This document shows, in pieces, positions 43,776-55,275 of a stretch of DNA of 64,000 bases (position 1 is its first letter; every line of letters begins with the position of its first letter). Made by a program: the position numbers and the translations under genes. This stretch comes from Linum tenue (Eukaryota; Streptophyta; Magnoliopsida; Malpighiales; Linaceae): positions 36,419,587 through 36,483,586 of the forward strand of contig CAMGYJ010000007.1 of NCBI GenBank assembly GCA_946122785.1, read 5' to 3'. A model generated the notes under the pieces. It saw only the letters and a list, made by a program, of their open reading frames with translations. It was not told the origin of the DNA and did not search any database.

Positions 43776-45424
43776 CGAAAACCAGTGAAAGAGAAAAATG
43801 GATGGCGCTAAAACTTATGATTGATATGTTTGCCCTATAACTTTTTAATCAAACTCTAACATAATATGTGAGATTTACAAGCCCATAAGACAACCCACAT
43901 ATTTTGACACTCACCAATAAACAATAGAGTTAAGGTAAATCAATCAAACTTTAAATTTGAATCACAAATTCATGACACAAATACAGCAATAGGGGTGTTC
44001 AAACGGATCGGTTACCGTGGTAACCATATTAACCGGTAGCATTCGGTTTATTTGGTTTGGTTAATTTGGATAATTGGTTTGGTTTGGTTAAACAATTTAG
44101 CTTATTTGGTTTAGGTGGGTTGGTTTGGTTTCAACACTGCTAACCAATGAAACCAATTAACCAATAAATGATACACCTAATATACAAAATTATTTATACT
44201 TCCATGCAACCAACCAAACCAAACATTCGTGATTCCCTATTTCATTTCCATGTGCACAACAAACCAAAACATTATGGGTCAAAAATTAAATGGGCATGCC
44301 TATATTTACTAAACCAAAATATTTTTGACAACAACTTGACTTTAGGATTGCGTACAATACCATGACAACCACCTCAAACTATGTATAGTTTAGGGAAAAA
44401 TCCAAAAGTACCACTATTTAAAAAAAGAATTCCAAAAATACCACCCAACTCCAAAAAATTCCTACCACCCTCTTTCAAAAATCGCCACCCCACCCTACGG
44501 TTTACACGAAAAATACCGTATATCCACAACTAATTCCTGTTTTGAAATTTACATCCTAGTAAAAGTTGTAGATCTTAAAAAGTTTTGCGAAATGAAAAAA
44601 AATCGCTAGGATCGGATACCCTAGTGCAAAGTTACGTTCGTTTGAAGTCTCGGCCGAAATTAGGAGTTGATCGGAAAAAAAAAATTTGGACCAAACCGCC
44701 ACCCCACCCAGCAGTTTGGTCCAAATTTTTTTTTTAGGAGAGCTTTAACTTTCTGATGAATTGGTATTGGTATGCATTTATGTTAAGGGGTTTGTTGTAA
44801 ACTACCTATATTAGGTGCAGAGATGATGAATGATGTATTTAATCGAAGAATGTTGTAAACTACCCAGCGGTTAGTCTTGTTATTATTGCTTATATAAAAA
44901 GATAGTTTATGTTTGTTTTCATGTAATGTTATGTTATTTGGTTTATCCGATTATCCGATTAACCAAACCAATTAAACTTTAGTTTGGTTAATTTGGTTTT
45001 CGTGTTAATTTGGACGGTTTGGTTAAGATATTTTATTCCATGATTAATGAAATTTATGTTTAATTGGTAGCAACATGACCAATAATTACATGAAAGATTA
45101 AAAAAAATTGACACTTTCTTTTGGCCTAGTTCTATGAGCATATTTCTTGGATGATGCTAATCTAGGAGGCCTAATTAAGTCAACTATTGCAGACAAATCA
45201 TAAGATCAGCCGCATAACCAGATTGTCATGTAGGTATCTTATTACATGATTGGTCACGGCTAAGATATCTATTTTTTTTTTTATTATTATTATTAGTTTT
45301 ACATACAAGTGAGGGAGACGCCGTTGCAGTTTTCACTTCATTTACCCAAACTATAAGTTATGCTAATCCACATCAACTACTGATTACCTTTTGCCTAACC
45401 CTGACCTCAAAGCAGGAGAAGAAG
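43776..45424. other. Intergenic region with decayed DNA-element fragments
   Basis: 43992 onward (AGGGGTGTTCAAACGGATCGGTT) and 44935-45030 are rich in GGTTTGGTTAA-type motifs in both orientations, suggesting an old hAT-like element without a clear right end. 44395-44735 resembles the Mutator-like small element at 30167 (AAAAATCCAAAAGTACCAC, CCGCCACCCCACCCAGC). No gene is seen. Confidence 0.45.
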
Positions 45425-46790
45425 ATGGTTTCTCCGGACACAGATTCTCCCACTATGGTTACTGGAACTAGCTCCTACAACTACTCCAACAACTCTTCCT
45501 TCCAGGTAACACCCTCTCCAAGAAAACAACTTCATTTTTGTCCAGTATGGGATTGAAGGCCTACTGAAAAGAAAATGAACTGTTCTTGCAGAGGAAGTTT
45601 GTGGGTGTAGTGAAGTCCAAAATCGACGAGCTGATTTCTAAGAAGCTGGACTTGGACGTCACGATGGCATCCTGCAACACATTCCGAATCGTGGATCTCG
45701 GATGTGCCATTGGACCCAACACATTCTTCAATGTCCAAGACATAATCCAATAAGTCAGCCACAAATACCACATTTCCAATCACCCAACGCCGCCGGAGTT
45801 CCAAGTCTTCTTCAACGACCAGATCGACAACGATTTCAATGCGCTCTTTCGTTCCCTCCCACCGGAGAGGGTCTACTTCGCCGCAGGAGTACCAGGGTCT
45901 TTCCATGGAAGGTAGGTTGTTCCGTTGTGGTGGGTAGAGACAATGTGTTGTTAATATTCACTGACGTATATTGTTAGCGTCTATTCCGAAATTCGATTAT
46001 TGTACACTGTTTGAATAGGTTATTCCCAAGGTCGTCTCTCCAATTTGCTCACTGCGCCATGTCCCTCCACTGGATATCGAGGGTGCCGCCGGAAGTGGGT
46101 GACAGAGGATCCCCTGCCTGGAACAGGGGAAGGATTCATTACTCCGAGGCACCGCAACAAGTGGTGGATGCTTACAGGTCACAGTTCGAGAGAGACATGG
46201 AAGGGTTCCTGAAGGCAAGAGGCCAGGAGCTAGTTAGCGGAGGTATGCTTGTGATTGTTATTGGTGGGGTACCCGACCAGACGCCTTACTCTGAGATGCA
46301 GAGCATCTTTATGTTCGACTGCATCAACCTCAGCATCTTGGATCTTGTTCGACAGGTTGGTATATCTACATTTGATACCTAGCCTAGCCTCAAACCTTTT
46401 TTGTACTGGACTTGACCCTACTCAACTCAATGCTGTGCACAACGCAGGGGGTGTTGAGTGAGGACCAGCTGGACAGTTTCAACTTGCCCTTATACTATCC
46501 GCGGCCAACGGAGATGAGAGAACTGGTTGAAAGGGACGGATGCTTCAGCATCGAGGAGTTGGAGCTGACAAGCTCCGTTTTCGGTGAGGCTTCAGGGGAA
46601 GGTTGACGCGACACAGTGGGTGAGGGTACTAAGGGGTGTCCTAGATGAATTATTCGTAATGCAGTTTGGAAAGGAGTTGGCTGACATAATATTTGATGGG
46701 ACGATTGACAAGATCACAGAGCGTGCACAAGTTTTAGAGTCAAGATATGGTGAAAAGAATCTATTGTACGTTGCTCTGAAGCGCAAGTGA
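45425..46790 (+). pseudogene. SABATH-family methyltransferase, broken
   Basis: Four exons with GT-AG borders are visible: 45425-45505, 45592-45911, 46019-46355 and 46448 onward. Exon 1 gives the MVTGTSSYNYSNNSSFQ-type N-terminus (substrate methyl-donor loop region). Exon 2 carries the S-adenosylmethionine motif DLGCAIGPNTF and later [17 protein letters not shown]. Exon 3 has GSFHGRLFPRSSLQFAHC across the junction, then SLHWISRVP. Exon 4 has FNLPLYYPRPTEM and ends with YGEKNLLYVALKRK. SABATH enzymes methylate carboxyl or nitrogen groups of small molecules such as salicylate, jasmonate or xanthosine. A TAA at 45751-45753 interrupts exon 2, and the frame shifts near 46600 with loss of part of the C-terminal domain. 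It therefore appears dead unless these are assembly errors. The substrate cannot be inferred. Confidence 0.85.
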
Positions 46791-47292
46791 TCATATCATA
46801 TCATGAGACCCGTTTAAATGAAGGGGTATCTGAGACCTTTGGAAATATGAGAACTTCGGTCAATCGTCATTACTATATTATCTCACCTGACAAAGGTCGA
46901 TCGCATAATGGCTACGAGAACTTAGCCTGCAGCTTATGCTAGCTACCCACATAATTCTAACCTACAGGTTTCATGAATGCTACTTACTGTACATATCAGA
47001 CAAAACTAAACGTGTCATTGTCCTTCCTTTCCAATCAAACCCTCCGCAGAACTATAATGGCTAGTGAACCAAGCCAACTCCTGTGGAAAAGAATTAACGC
47101 ATAGGGAGATCTGTCACTCCTTATCTCTTTACTCTGCAAATATACAGCACTTACTTTCTCCTTCTCCCCCTCCTTGATGCTGCTGATGGACATGGCGGGA
47201 GGCAAAGTACATAGTACACCGGTATGAATCTGTTGCAGCTCCCACCTCAGAGGACCCACAAACAAACCACCAAACAAAATCCGAAGTCGTCT
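46791..47292. other. Intergenic, includes 3' UTR of the minus-strand gene
   Basis: No coding frame is supported. The part nearest 47292 is transcribed as the 3' UTR of the HGSNAT-like gene, whose stop codon is at 47293-47295. Confidence 0.5.
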
Positions 47293-50200
47293 TCATCTAT
47301 GCACAAAGAGCGAGACAATGCAGTTCATCTGTGTCAAAACCAAATGGTGGAGCTTTATGTTAATTGATAATATTCAACTAGATATACTATTGATAAGAAC
47401 CAATTAAATCATAGAAGTTATGGCCTACCAGGTTATTCTCCGGAGATTTCCAGTAAAATCCTTGAATCACAATGACTGCCAAGTTGGAAGATACGATTAT
47501 GAAAATACTCAGAGCATGTTTCCCCATCCACTCCAATGGTAATGTCAACCATCTGTAACCGTATATATCGACCTACAAGCCCGAGATATATATAGGGATA
47601 AGATAACAGATCCCAGGAATTGTATTATCTAAGTTGAATTTAGAGAAATAGCAATGTTATGATCTCCGAGTTTTACCAACAAGTACAACGCGCAAAATGT
47701 GATGCCTGCTGTCGCAGAAGTGATCAACATGTAACTGATAGAATAGAGAGGTTTGTTGATGGGGAACCCTGAAATGTGAAGACTAAAGAAGTTACAGGGT
47801 CTTCAATAATGACAGAATATCTCATGCGAGGCAGTGATCATGTAACGTACCTAAAAGGGCGAGGAATAATCCGAGGACAAGAAAAGCAACGGAGAAGCCA
47901 CACCAGTTCTCCAGACGCCCCTTGTGGTCCTGAAAAGCACATTTTTTTTATAAGAAATCAAGTAGCACGACAAACTATGATGGTTAAGGAAGAAAGGGTA
48001 AACAAAAAACAAGCAGGTAAGCTCACCTGCAAATGAGCAAGAACGTGACCATACTGAAGCCCAATTAAGCAGGTCACTGCAGCTGTTAATGAGCTGTAAA
48101 AGAAATGGATCCAAGGTAAAGAATGTTCATGCTTATTACAGATGAGACAACGTAAGATTCCAATAGAGTGAAGTGAAAATGACATGAGAGTGGTCACCTG
48201 AGAAGTCCTTCAGGATCAAAGGGAGCATGGCACCATGAAGGAGCACTCTCTGGGACTACTTTATCGCTCGAGATATTACACTCCTGACCATTGAAAACTC
48301 CGTGTTAGTTTATCAATCTCTTGTGTAACAATGAGCGAATTGGACAGAGTTCCCTAATAATTGTACCTTGAGATTTTTGTAAACAGGCTTTGCATATAGG
48401 TGATTGATTCCAAGAACAAAGCGATCAATCATTCCAGCAGAGTTGCAAGCAGGACCGACATCACCTCTTACAGAGCATTTCACCTGCATCCGTGATGCAA
48501 GTACTCAGTAAATTCTTGTACTAGTTACATCAGAAGACGAATTCCAACAGTTCAATCAGGAAGAAGGTAGAGCATGCTCATACTGTGTATTCATGGGCAT
48601 CTAGTGGAAGATCCGAGTAACCTTCTCCAGGTACAAAAAATTGCCAGTCTGGAACATATAGGCCATATAACAAACCGAGATACACTGCAATAATAGCAAA
48701 TGCTGCAAACCTGAAGAATGGAAAAAGTCAATTATTTTTATCAATGAAAGAGTATAAGACTGCCTGATTAATGGGGAACAGAAACATTGTTCTCCCTTGA
48801 CTAACGGACAGGAAAGAAGGAAGTAGAAAGATTCATGTGAAACAAGGATTAGATATTTGATTTCCAAAGGAGAAAAGGGAACAAAAGCCAAGAACTTTAC
48901 CAATGCAAGTAGTAGCTTTTCAAGATTCCAACTTCTCTCCTTGTTCTACGTGAAAGCCAGATCTCACAAAGAGCTCCAACAATGTACCCAATTGATATTC
49001 TCTGGCTTGAATGATGACAACAAAACACTAAGAATCCATAGGCAAAACCTTACTGAAGGCAACAAACTTTTGCCATTCATATGGCTTCAAGGACAAGGCA
49101 AATGAACAAAAGATAAATCATGCAAAACATCATCTTTAATATAAACAGGCACCCTGCTATTAAAGTACCTGCAAAATTCCTAGCAAACGTATTCTTTCCA
49201 AGTCAACACCATAGGTGAGTGAGTTTAACCCATGGAGGAAACCTCCTTGTAGAAGAATACCCAACAGAAATAATTTGGCTGCTCTGCCCACTGCCTTCCA
49301 TGTGGCTTCTGGTCTATTTGGTGCTTTCTGTGAAACAAAGAAACAATGGAAGCAAAGCATTTTATCGCAGGCGTTCTTTCTTTCGCAAATCCTTTCAACT
49401 CTTGAGGTTGAAAAATTAAAACGTTGACAGTGGGGATTTACCTTGTAGACGAGGGCAATTGAGATACCAACGACGAAAAGAAAGAAGGGCATCACGAAAT
49501 CCGCCAGGTGTAGTCCGTTCCACGGCGAATGCGCTATTATTGGGAAAACAGAACCTCCATAATCGACCACTATCATCAGCTGTAAACACCCCAAAGAAGA
49601 AAACCCCAAATCAGCACACGATAGAGCACAACAAGCAAAGATTGAGCAAGTGAAGAACAAATCGGAACCAGATCGAGTGACCAATCACAACTGCGAATCG
49701 AAAGTAAGAGCACGTACGAAGACACAGATACCGCGGAAGACATCTAAAGAACAGACCCGAGGCAGCCTGCCGTCGCCCTCCGGCTGCAAATCGAGCAACG
49801 GGACAATCTCTGCCATCACCGGAGCTTGAAATCGTCACAGTAGTATTCCCCTTTGCCCTTCTCCTTCAGTCTTAATCCGAAGGAGAAAGTAGAAGCAGAA
49901 CAAGACTGTGGCGATTTCATCGATGACAAACGACGGAATTTCTTTTTGGTGGGCTCTATAGTCCAATTGCTTTACTTGATGGGAGTACAAGAAAATGGAA
50001 TCTTTTCCCGCGGAAACCAGAGCTTCCCCCGTTATTCCCCGAACGGCGGTACACGTGGCACAAGGCGATTGGACTTAAAAAGGTACGGACGGGACTGTCG
50101 CTTTGGTCGGCAGGGTTTCCGTTTCCTCCGATTGCCGCATAAACAAATGTCGGCAACAAACTCACTTAGGACGGAGTTTGCGTCGGATTAGGCCAACCAA

Positions 50201-50895
50201 CGACTACCCATAATGATTCTCTCGGGATTAATAAAGTAATATATATTTTTAACGAAGTTACCTTCGCTTATCGCACGGTAAGTTTTACTCTTAGACGATA
50301 ATAAGTATATAACTAATGATTAAGTAATCAGTAATTATCCTTGAGTACAATACTAACCCCAATTAAACATTAATTGTTCCAATTTTGGCTTCTAATTAAA
50401 GTAAACAAAGTTCAGCTCATACTCTACAATTGTCATCTATTCATGAACACGAAATATGCAAAAAGAAATTTAAACAATTTACCAGGCTCTGCTTTTTTTA
50501 TTATTATTATTATTTACCAGGAAAGAACATAAATTCTAACAGATGAAACGGCAAAATCAGATGAGATGCGTTTTCTCAACAACCAAACGGAAAGGGAGGA
50601 ACAGAAAACGGGGCAGCAGGATGAATCGAAACGGACTGGCCTGAGTTTCGAAACGCAAATAAAAAAGAATGGAGGGGGGAAATGCAGATGCAGGGGAGAA
50701 AGGGGGACTTACGAAGACGCAGAGGCCACGGAAGGCGTCGAGAGAAACGAGGCGGTTGGATTTCTTGTAGGGTTTGAGGATGTGGTGGTCTCCGTCGCCG
50801 GCGCCGTCGTGGAAGGGCGGGGGAGGGCGGAAGCTCTTCTGCATCTCCTCGTCGAAGGGGATTTGGCCATAGCCTGCTGCCATTGCCATGGCCAT
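47293..50895 (-). CDS. HGSNAT-like membrane acetyltransferase, 12 exons
   Basis: Coding exons (minus strand, all with GT-AG borders and consistent phase): 50895-50713, 49579-49442, 49327-49169, 49001-48901, 48710-48584, 48483-48367, 48283-48198, 48093-48027, 47929-47851, 47768-47677, 47572-47429, 47328-47293. They give a 442-residue protein with no stops. Landmarks are SLDAFRGLCVF (51-61), VDYGGSVFP, HSPWNGLHLADFVMPFFLF (about 78-96), LLGILLQGGFLHG, GYIVGALCEIW, VPDWQF, CNSAGMIDRFVLG, HLYAKPVY, APFDPEGLLSSLTA, GHKG-like DHKGRLENW and LEWMGKHAL near the end. These mark the plant relatives of heparan-alpha-glucosaminide N-acetyltransferase (DUF1624/DUF5009), about ten membrane segments. The animal enzyme moves acetyl groups from acetyl-CoA across the lysosomal membrane to heparan. 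Plants lack heparan, so the substrate is unknown. The gene looks functional. Confidence 0.9.
49718..49816 (-). CDS. Second candidate first exon of the HGSNAT-like gene
   Basis: Within the first intron, an ATG at 49816 opens 33 codons (start MAEIVPLLDLQPEGDG) ending SLDVFRGICVF directly at a GT donor (GTACGTGC). The last residues and the splice phase match those of the exon at 50713-50895 (SLDAFRGLCVF). Either can therefore be joined to the next exon (LMIVVDYGG) in frame, giving 442 or 414 residues. It is either an alternative first exon with its own promoter or the relic of a duplicated 5' end. Its predicted N-terminus is shorter and more like those of other plant members as far as I recall. 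Confidence 0.7.
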
Positions 50896-51180
50896 ATCTT
50901 GTTTTTTTTTTTTTTTCCGGTGCGAGTCGAACGCAGATAATATTGGGAAGAAAGAATATAGGAGAGGAGAATGCGAGAGGCAGAGGATATTTCGAAATAT
51001 ATACCGGAGAGGATCGGGAGAAGGAGGAATGGAGAAAAGGAGAGATCGATTGATCGGGAAACAAGGGGAGGGAAGAGTTTGGTGTCAATAGGAGGAGTCG
51101 GAGTTGTAAAAAGGAATGAGGCGAGGGGAAGAAAAGCAAATATATATCGTGTGTTCCACTGTCCACTGCTTCTTTTTGTT
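50896..51180 (-). promoter_or_regulatory. Leader and probable promoter of the HGSNAT-like gene
   Basis: On the minus strand a TATATATTTG box lies at about 51138-51148, about 250 bases before the ATG at 50895. CT-rich leader sequence follows. It is suggestive only; the transcript start cannot be seen. Confidence 0.4.
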
Positions 51181-52130
51181 TCTTTTCTTTTCGTGTTTTA
51201 GTTTTATGGTATCGATTTTGTATTCGTTTTATAAGGCTGTAAGGTTATATAGTGAAGGGAATATTAAATATTAATGGCAGGGTGAATTCTAAATTTCTAA
51301 TCTATCTGATTGTTTTTTTTTTTTTGTCATAGATCGTAATAGATAGGGTATTACAGTGCGGTGAAAATGAAAGAGCGGTAGTTAACCAAAAGGGTTTCTA
51401 ATCTATCTGATTGTTATTTCAGGTGAATTTAACAACTTAGGTATTTTTGTCAAGATAACACAAATAAAGAATATTACAAATTTGACAAGATCGAGTAGAG
51501 TGCAAAAATCATAATCCCTAACAGAAAATATTTAACTACCTAACTTATGAGATTGCTGAAGATTTATGAAAATGAAAAACATTTCAGTCACAACCCGATA
51601 ATTTGTTATTGGTAAATAAAAATAACTTGTTACGATCTTTATATGAACGAATTCGGCATTCGATAGTCATGGATAACTATAAATTCTACTATTGTTTTTT
51701 AGGTTAAGATCCAAGTTTCATTATTTACTGACCCGTTTTAATATTATGGGCAACTTAATACGTGTACTAGGATATTTTTTAACTGAAGTGTGGTATAGTA
51801 TTGGAAGGGTTAGACTGCTAACACTTTGTTTGTGAATATGGTGCTAACATTGCCTCAAGACAATGGAAACATTTATTTTTGATGACTTTTAATTTGACTG
51901 AGTTGACCACAACTAATGAAGGAGAGGGGCAGATGTACACAACTTATCATTAAGGAAATTTTGGGGAAGAGAAAGGGCCAGCTTGTTTGTGTGCATTAAT
52001 GGGGAGAACCACCAAACACAGGAAATTAAACAACACCACACCCACAAAAAAGGAAAAAAAACTTCAAAAGCATAGCAAAAATTTTAAAAAGCGTATCACA
52101 ACCTCACCACATCACAAATACCAAAACTCT
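51181..52130. other. AT-rich intergenic region
   Basis: A phrase TTTCTAATCTATCTGATTGTT occurs twice (about 51294 and 51396), a small local duplication. No gene is recognised. Confidence 0.45.
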
Positions 52131-52135
52131 TATAA

Positions 52136-52412
52136 TGTTAGTGAGTGCTATAAGATCCAACATAACCTTCTCCTAACAACTCGAGTTATTGGGACCAACT
52201 GGTTTATGACATGGTATCAAAGCCTTTTGTGACCGTGAGGTCTTCTGTTCGATTCCCGGTGACCCCATCTGTTTCTGTTAAGCACACGGTGTCCGGACCT
52301 ATGTCTGTCCAAACTCCAAGCCTATCTGAATGGCTTGAGTTTGAAAGGGGGGTGTTAGTAAACGGTATATGATCCACAATTGAAATTCTCCCAACAGCTC
52401 GAGTTATTGACA
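52136..52412 (+). mobile_element. TRIM (miniature LTR retrotransposon)
   Basis: A 277-bp element with short terminal repeats, 52136-52211 (TGTTAGTG to GACA) and 52353-52412 (TGTTAGTA to GACA). They share GATCCAAC/GATCCACA and the stretch CAACA(A/G)CTCGAGTTATTG. The second has lost about 15 bases. TGGTATCAAAGCC at 52212-52224 is a primer site for initiator tRNA-Met with one change. GAAAGGGGGG precedes the second repeat as a purine tract. The exact 5-bp duplication TATAA flanks it at 52131-52135 and 52413-52417. No coding capacity, as expected for TRIMs. Confidence 0.9.
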
Positions 52413-52665
52413 TATAAAGCATACAACAAGTTCTTTTAAAGCACGCCACAAGTCCCGAAGGCATACTAGAAGTCTAATAAAGCATACTACAAATCTATTA
52501 AAGCATACCACAAGTTTATTAATGCACAACACAAGTTTCTAAAAGCATACCACAAGTCCATTAAAGCATGTCACAAGCTTTTTAAAGCACACCACAACTT
52601 CAATGAAGCATTGTCATAAACCTCATAAAATATACTACAAGTTTTTCGAGGCATATCAAGAACCT
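52413..52665. repeat. Degenerate tandem repeat, unit about 24 bp
   Basis: About ten loose copies of a unit like TTAAAGCATACCACAAGTCT (for example near 52495, 52540, 52560 and 52586) with drift in length and sequence. It begins right at the TRIM's right target copy. Confidence 0.7.
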
Positions 52666-53190
52666 CATAACCGTAGACCTTTTTGTATATATTTAAAATG
52701 TAAGGTATCAAAATGTAAGGAAAAAATTAGGTATTACTATGTAATTTTTCATCAATATTTTCTGGAATTCTCTTTAAAAAATTAATTTTTGACACTTGAT
52801 ATTAAGATCTATTAAATTTAGATATCAAAATTGCAATTTGTATATAAAACTCAATGAAATGAACGTAGAGAAAGGGAAAGGGAGGAAGGGTACTAGTTAA
52901 GTAAGGTGTTAACACCTATCATCTTCTGGTAGGATATTGTTCACAGAAAAACAACAAATGCATAAGCATGATACTAAGGAAATAAATGGAATGGAGCCGA
53001 ATGGCCAAAGCAATCTGGAGGAGGCGCTATATATGTGGCAAAAAATATAGATGACGGCACTTGGTTTGAAATAGGTATTTGGGCAACGAAAATCAATATA
53101 GTTTCAGTCCCAAAAGACATATTCTGGATAATATAATTATACTCCAGGAGGTCATTCACAATATGTCCTGAATTTGTCATTACAAACTAA
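52666..53190. other. AT-rich region, nothing recognised
   Basis: No conserved coding frame, inverted repeat or LTR was found. Confidence 0.4.
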
Positions 53191-53219
53191 CACTCATGAT
53201 AATGTCAGGTAGAGACAAT

Positions 53220-53620
53220 GACAAGTTTGCGATATAGTTGCAACAAGTAATAAATATTGAATTCACATGTCTTTATATTTATTATTATTCAATTTCAGTT
53301 TATTATTTAGCCGTTCATGTTAACAACTAAAACTAATCCAACAAACTACGAAAAGACTAACCTAAGACATAATTGATAATACGAAGGAAATTCACACTGG
53401 ACTCCTCAATTGGGTGACATTTTCGCCCAATACAAAGCAATTGACCAACTCATTCTCAATGGTGTTATATCAAACTAATCAAGTATTATCTCTTATATGT
53501 CAAAAGAGAAATCAATCATCTCGATTAAAGCAGAATTGATCCATAAAACATGCATAGATTGTATATCAACTCAGGTTTAACAAGTAAGAGTAATCATATA
53601 ATTTTATAGGACCATGACTA
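53220..53620 (-). repeat. Old B-type LTR relic
   Basis: CAACAAGTAATAAATATTGAAT at about 53241 onward, then TCAATTTCAGTTTATTATTTAGC, follows the order of the reversed B-type LTR end. Later CCAATACAAAGCAATTGACCAA and TCGATTAAAGCAGAATTGATC-like pieces keep the order. It is strongly decayed; no partner LTR or internal region is found. Confidence 0.6.
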
Positions 53621-54640
53621 GCACTTATTACGCCTAAGTAACGCCTAGACGTTTTAAACAAAAATATCAATTTTTAGTAGAAATAACAATTTTATAGCAC
53701 TTTTCAACTTTGTTTCAATTTTAAATTATTGATAACTTAGCTAATCCTCAACAATAATGAGCAAAAAAAATGTCATATTTTCTGAAAACACAAGTTTATA
53801 AAAGGTCGTGGGTTGTGGCGGCTCTCAAATCGGCAACAATGAAAAGTGGGGCAGAGGGCAAAAGGGATGGAGCGAACAGGAAAAGCCATTGCAATTCCTT
53901 AGTTATTAGTGTTTGTCTCCTTGACCTTGAATTACAATTCCAAATCGAGGAAGGAGGGGTAAAGGACATGTAGAATATAGGCCAACCAACTGGAGATGGC
54001 GTCCTTGTGTGAAGATTAGCTACAATTTTTAATCCTTGGTATGCCACTGCATTTAAACGCACCTCCATCCGATTAAGCATGCCTAATGTTGGTTTATCGT
54101 GCCTACCTTTGCATAGGTGTTGCCTATGTGTTATGTATGTCTAATTATCTGTTGGAGCCTAGGTGAGACGTTTTGTCACTATCTCATGCCTAGACGTACA
54201 ATTACCCCTTCTTGAATCTGTAGAAATACACTATCGGATTCTGTTTATTTGTACTAGATATTATATTATACCATAAAGATGAAACAAATATTTGAAACCT
54301 TTTTATATCATAAGTTTGAAATACATCATACACCAACTACTTGTGATTGTTAGTGTAATTAAGCCTATATATACAATCACATATTTTGTTCTTATGACTT
54401 GTAATCTTATTATCGGTCATCGACTCAAAATTACGGAGTCTAGTTGTATGGGCTTATACATATCTGATTTATTGGTTGGATTTATTTAGTAACCTATTTT
54501 CTTTCTAATGTTCGATTTGGGTTTATATATCTTGTCAACCTCTCAATAATATGCATCATTTTTTTAGACATATGCATCATTTTCAAGTATAGCAAACTGA
54601 TCTGATCTGTTCTACTTATGAATTAGCTAATAAGTATTTT
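53621..54640. other. Intergenic, decayed repeat phrases
   Basis: Phrases built on GCCTAAGTAACGCCTAGACG and GCCTAGGTGAGACG recur at about 53630-53655 and 54155-54205 in facing orientation. They may be the ends of an old DNA element. No gene is recognised. Confidence 0.35.
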
Positions 54641-54664
54641 AGGATTTTGCAAATTCAGTGAAGG

Positions 54665-55250
54665 CGGTCGACCGAATTGACAAATTCAGTTATGTGAGGT
54701 TCAGAGACGCGGTCGACCGTCTACATAAAATGGTCGACCTCTTTGGTGGTATAACATAATGAAAAGTTGACCCAAATACCTCACAGGCCGACCCTTGTGC
54801 ACCTATCAGGTCGACCTCATTAGTAAGAGGTCGACCACATGCACACCGTATCCGTATTGGATAAGGATTCCAACAGCAGAAAGGTTCCACAATTGGACAA
54901 GAAAACGAATTGGGTCGACCCATTCACATCCTAAATATCTATAAATACGCATATAAGTCCCCTTCAACGCCACCAAAAGTCTGAATTAGGTTTTTTTCGA
55001 TTTAGAGCCTTTGTGAAGAAGATTGTTCGCGGTTGCTGTTATACGTGTCGAAAGTGGTCGACCACGTCTAAGGTGAGGTCGACCTAATGTAGCATTCGCC
55101 GTCATCTTCTCTAATGCGTGATTTCCGCCGAAAATAACAACTTAAACTAAGTGCGGTCGACTAGGTGGTCGTTGAGATCGACCGCAATGCTTTCTCGTGC
55201 TGCCCAAATTAGTCAATTCGGTCGACCGCCTTCAGGATTAGGTCGACCGA
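54665..55250. repeat. Cluster of ten GGTCGACC palindromes
   Basis: Perfect GGTCGACC starts at 54666, 54711, 54732, 54809, 54829, 54913, 55056, 55077, 55220 and 55241, with several one-base variants between. A TATA-like CTATAAATAC lies at about 54940-54950, and an AT-rich leader follows. The layout recalls the palindrome clusters of the LTRs elsewhere in the window and may mark a decayed LTR promoter of another family. Confidence 0.75.
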
Positions 55251-55275
55251 AAAGTCAATGTCACGGTAACATGCA

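Noticed and set aside
43992..45030. Second complete hAT element
   Set aside because: The left end looks hAT-like (AGGGGTGTTCAAACGG) but no matching right terminus or target repeat was found.
50576..51166. 196-codon minus-strand frame over the HGSNAT-like first exon
   Set aside because: Out of frame with the conserved DAFRG motif; it is a shadow of the real exon and its leader.
52212..52260. Possible tRNA-derived SINE (TGTTCGATTCCC resembles a B box)
   Set aside because: Terminal repeats, primer site, purine tract and the TATAA duplication fit a TRIM better; the box-like sequence lies inside it.
52413..52665. CRISPR-like array
   Set aside because: The units are contiguous, degenerate and without unique spacers, and the host is a plant.
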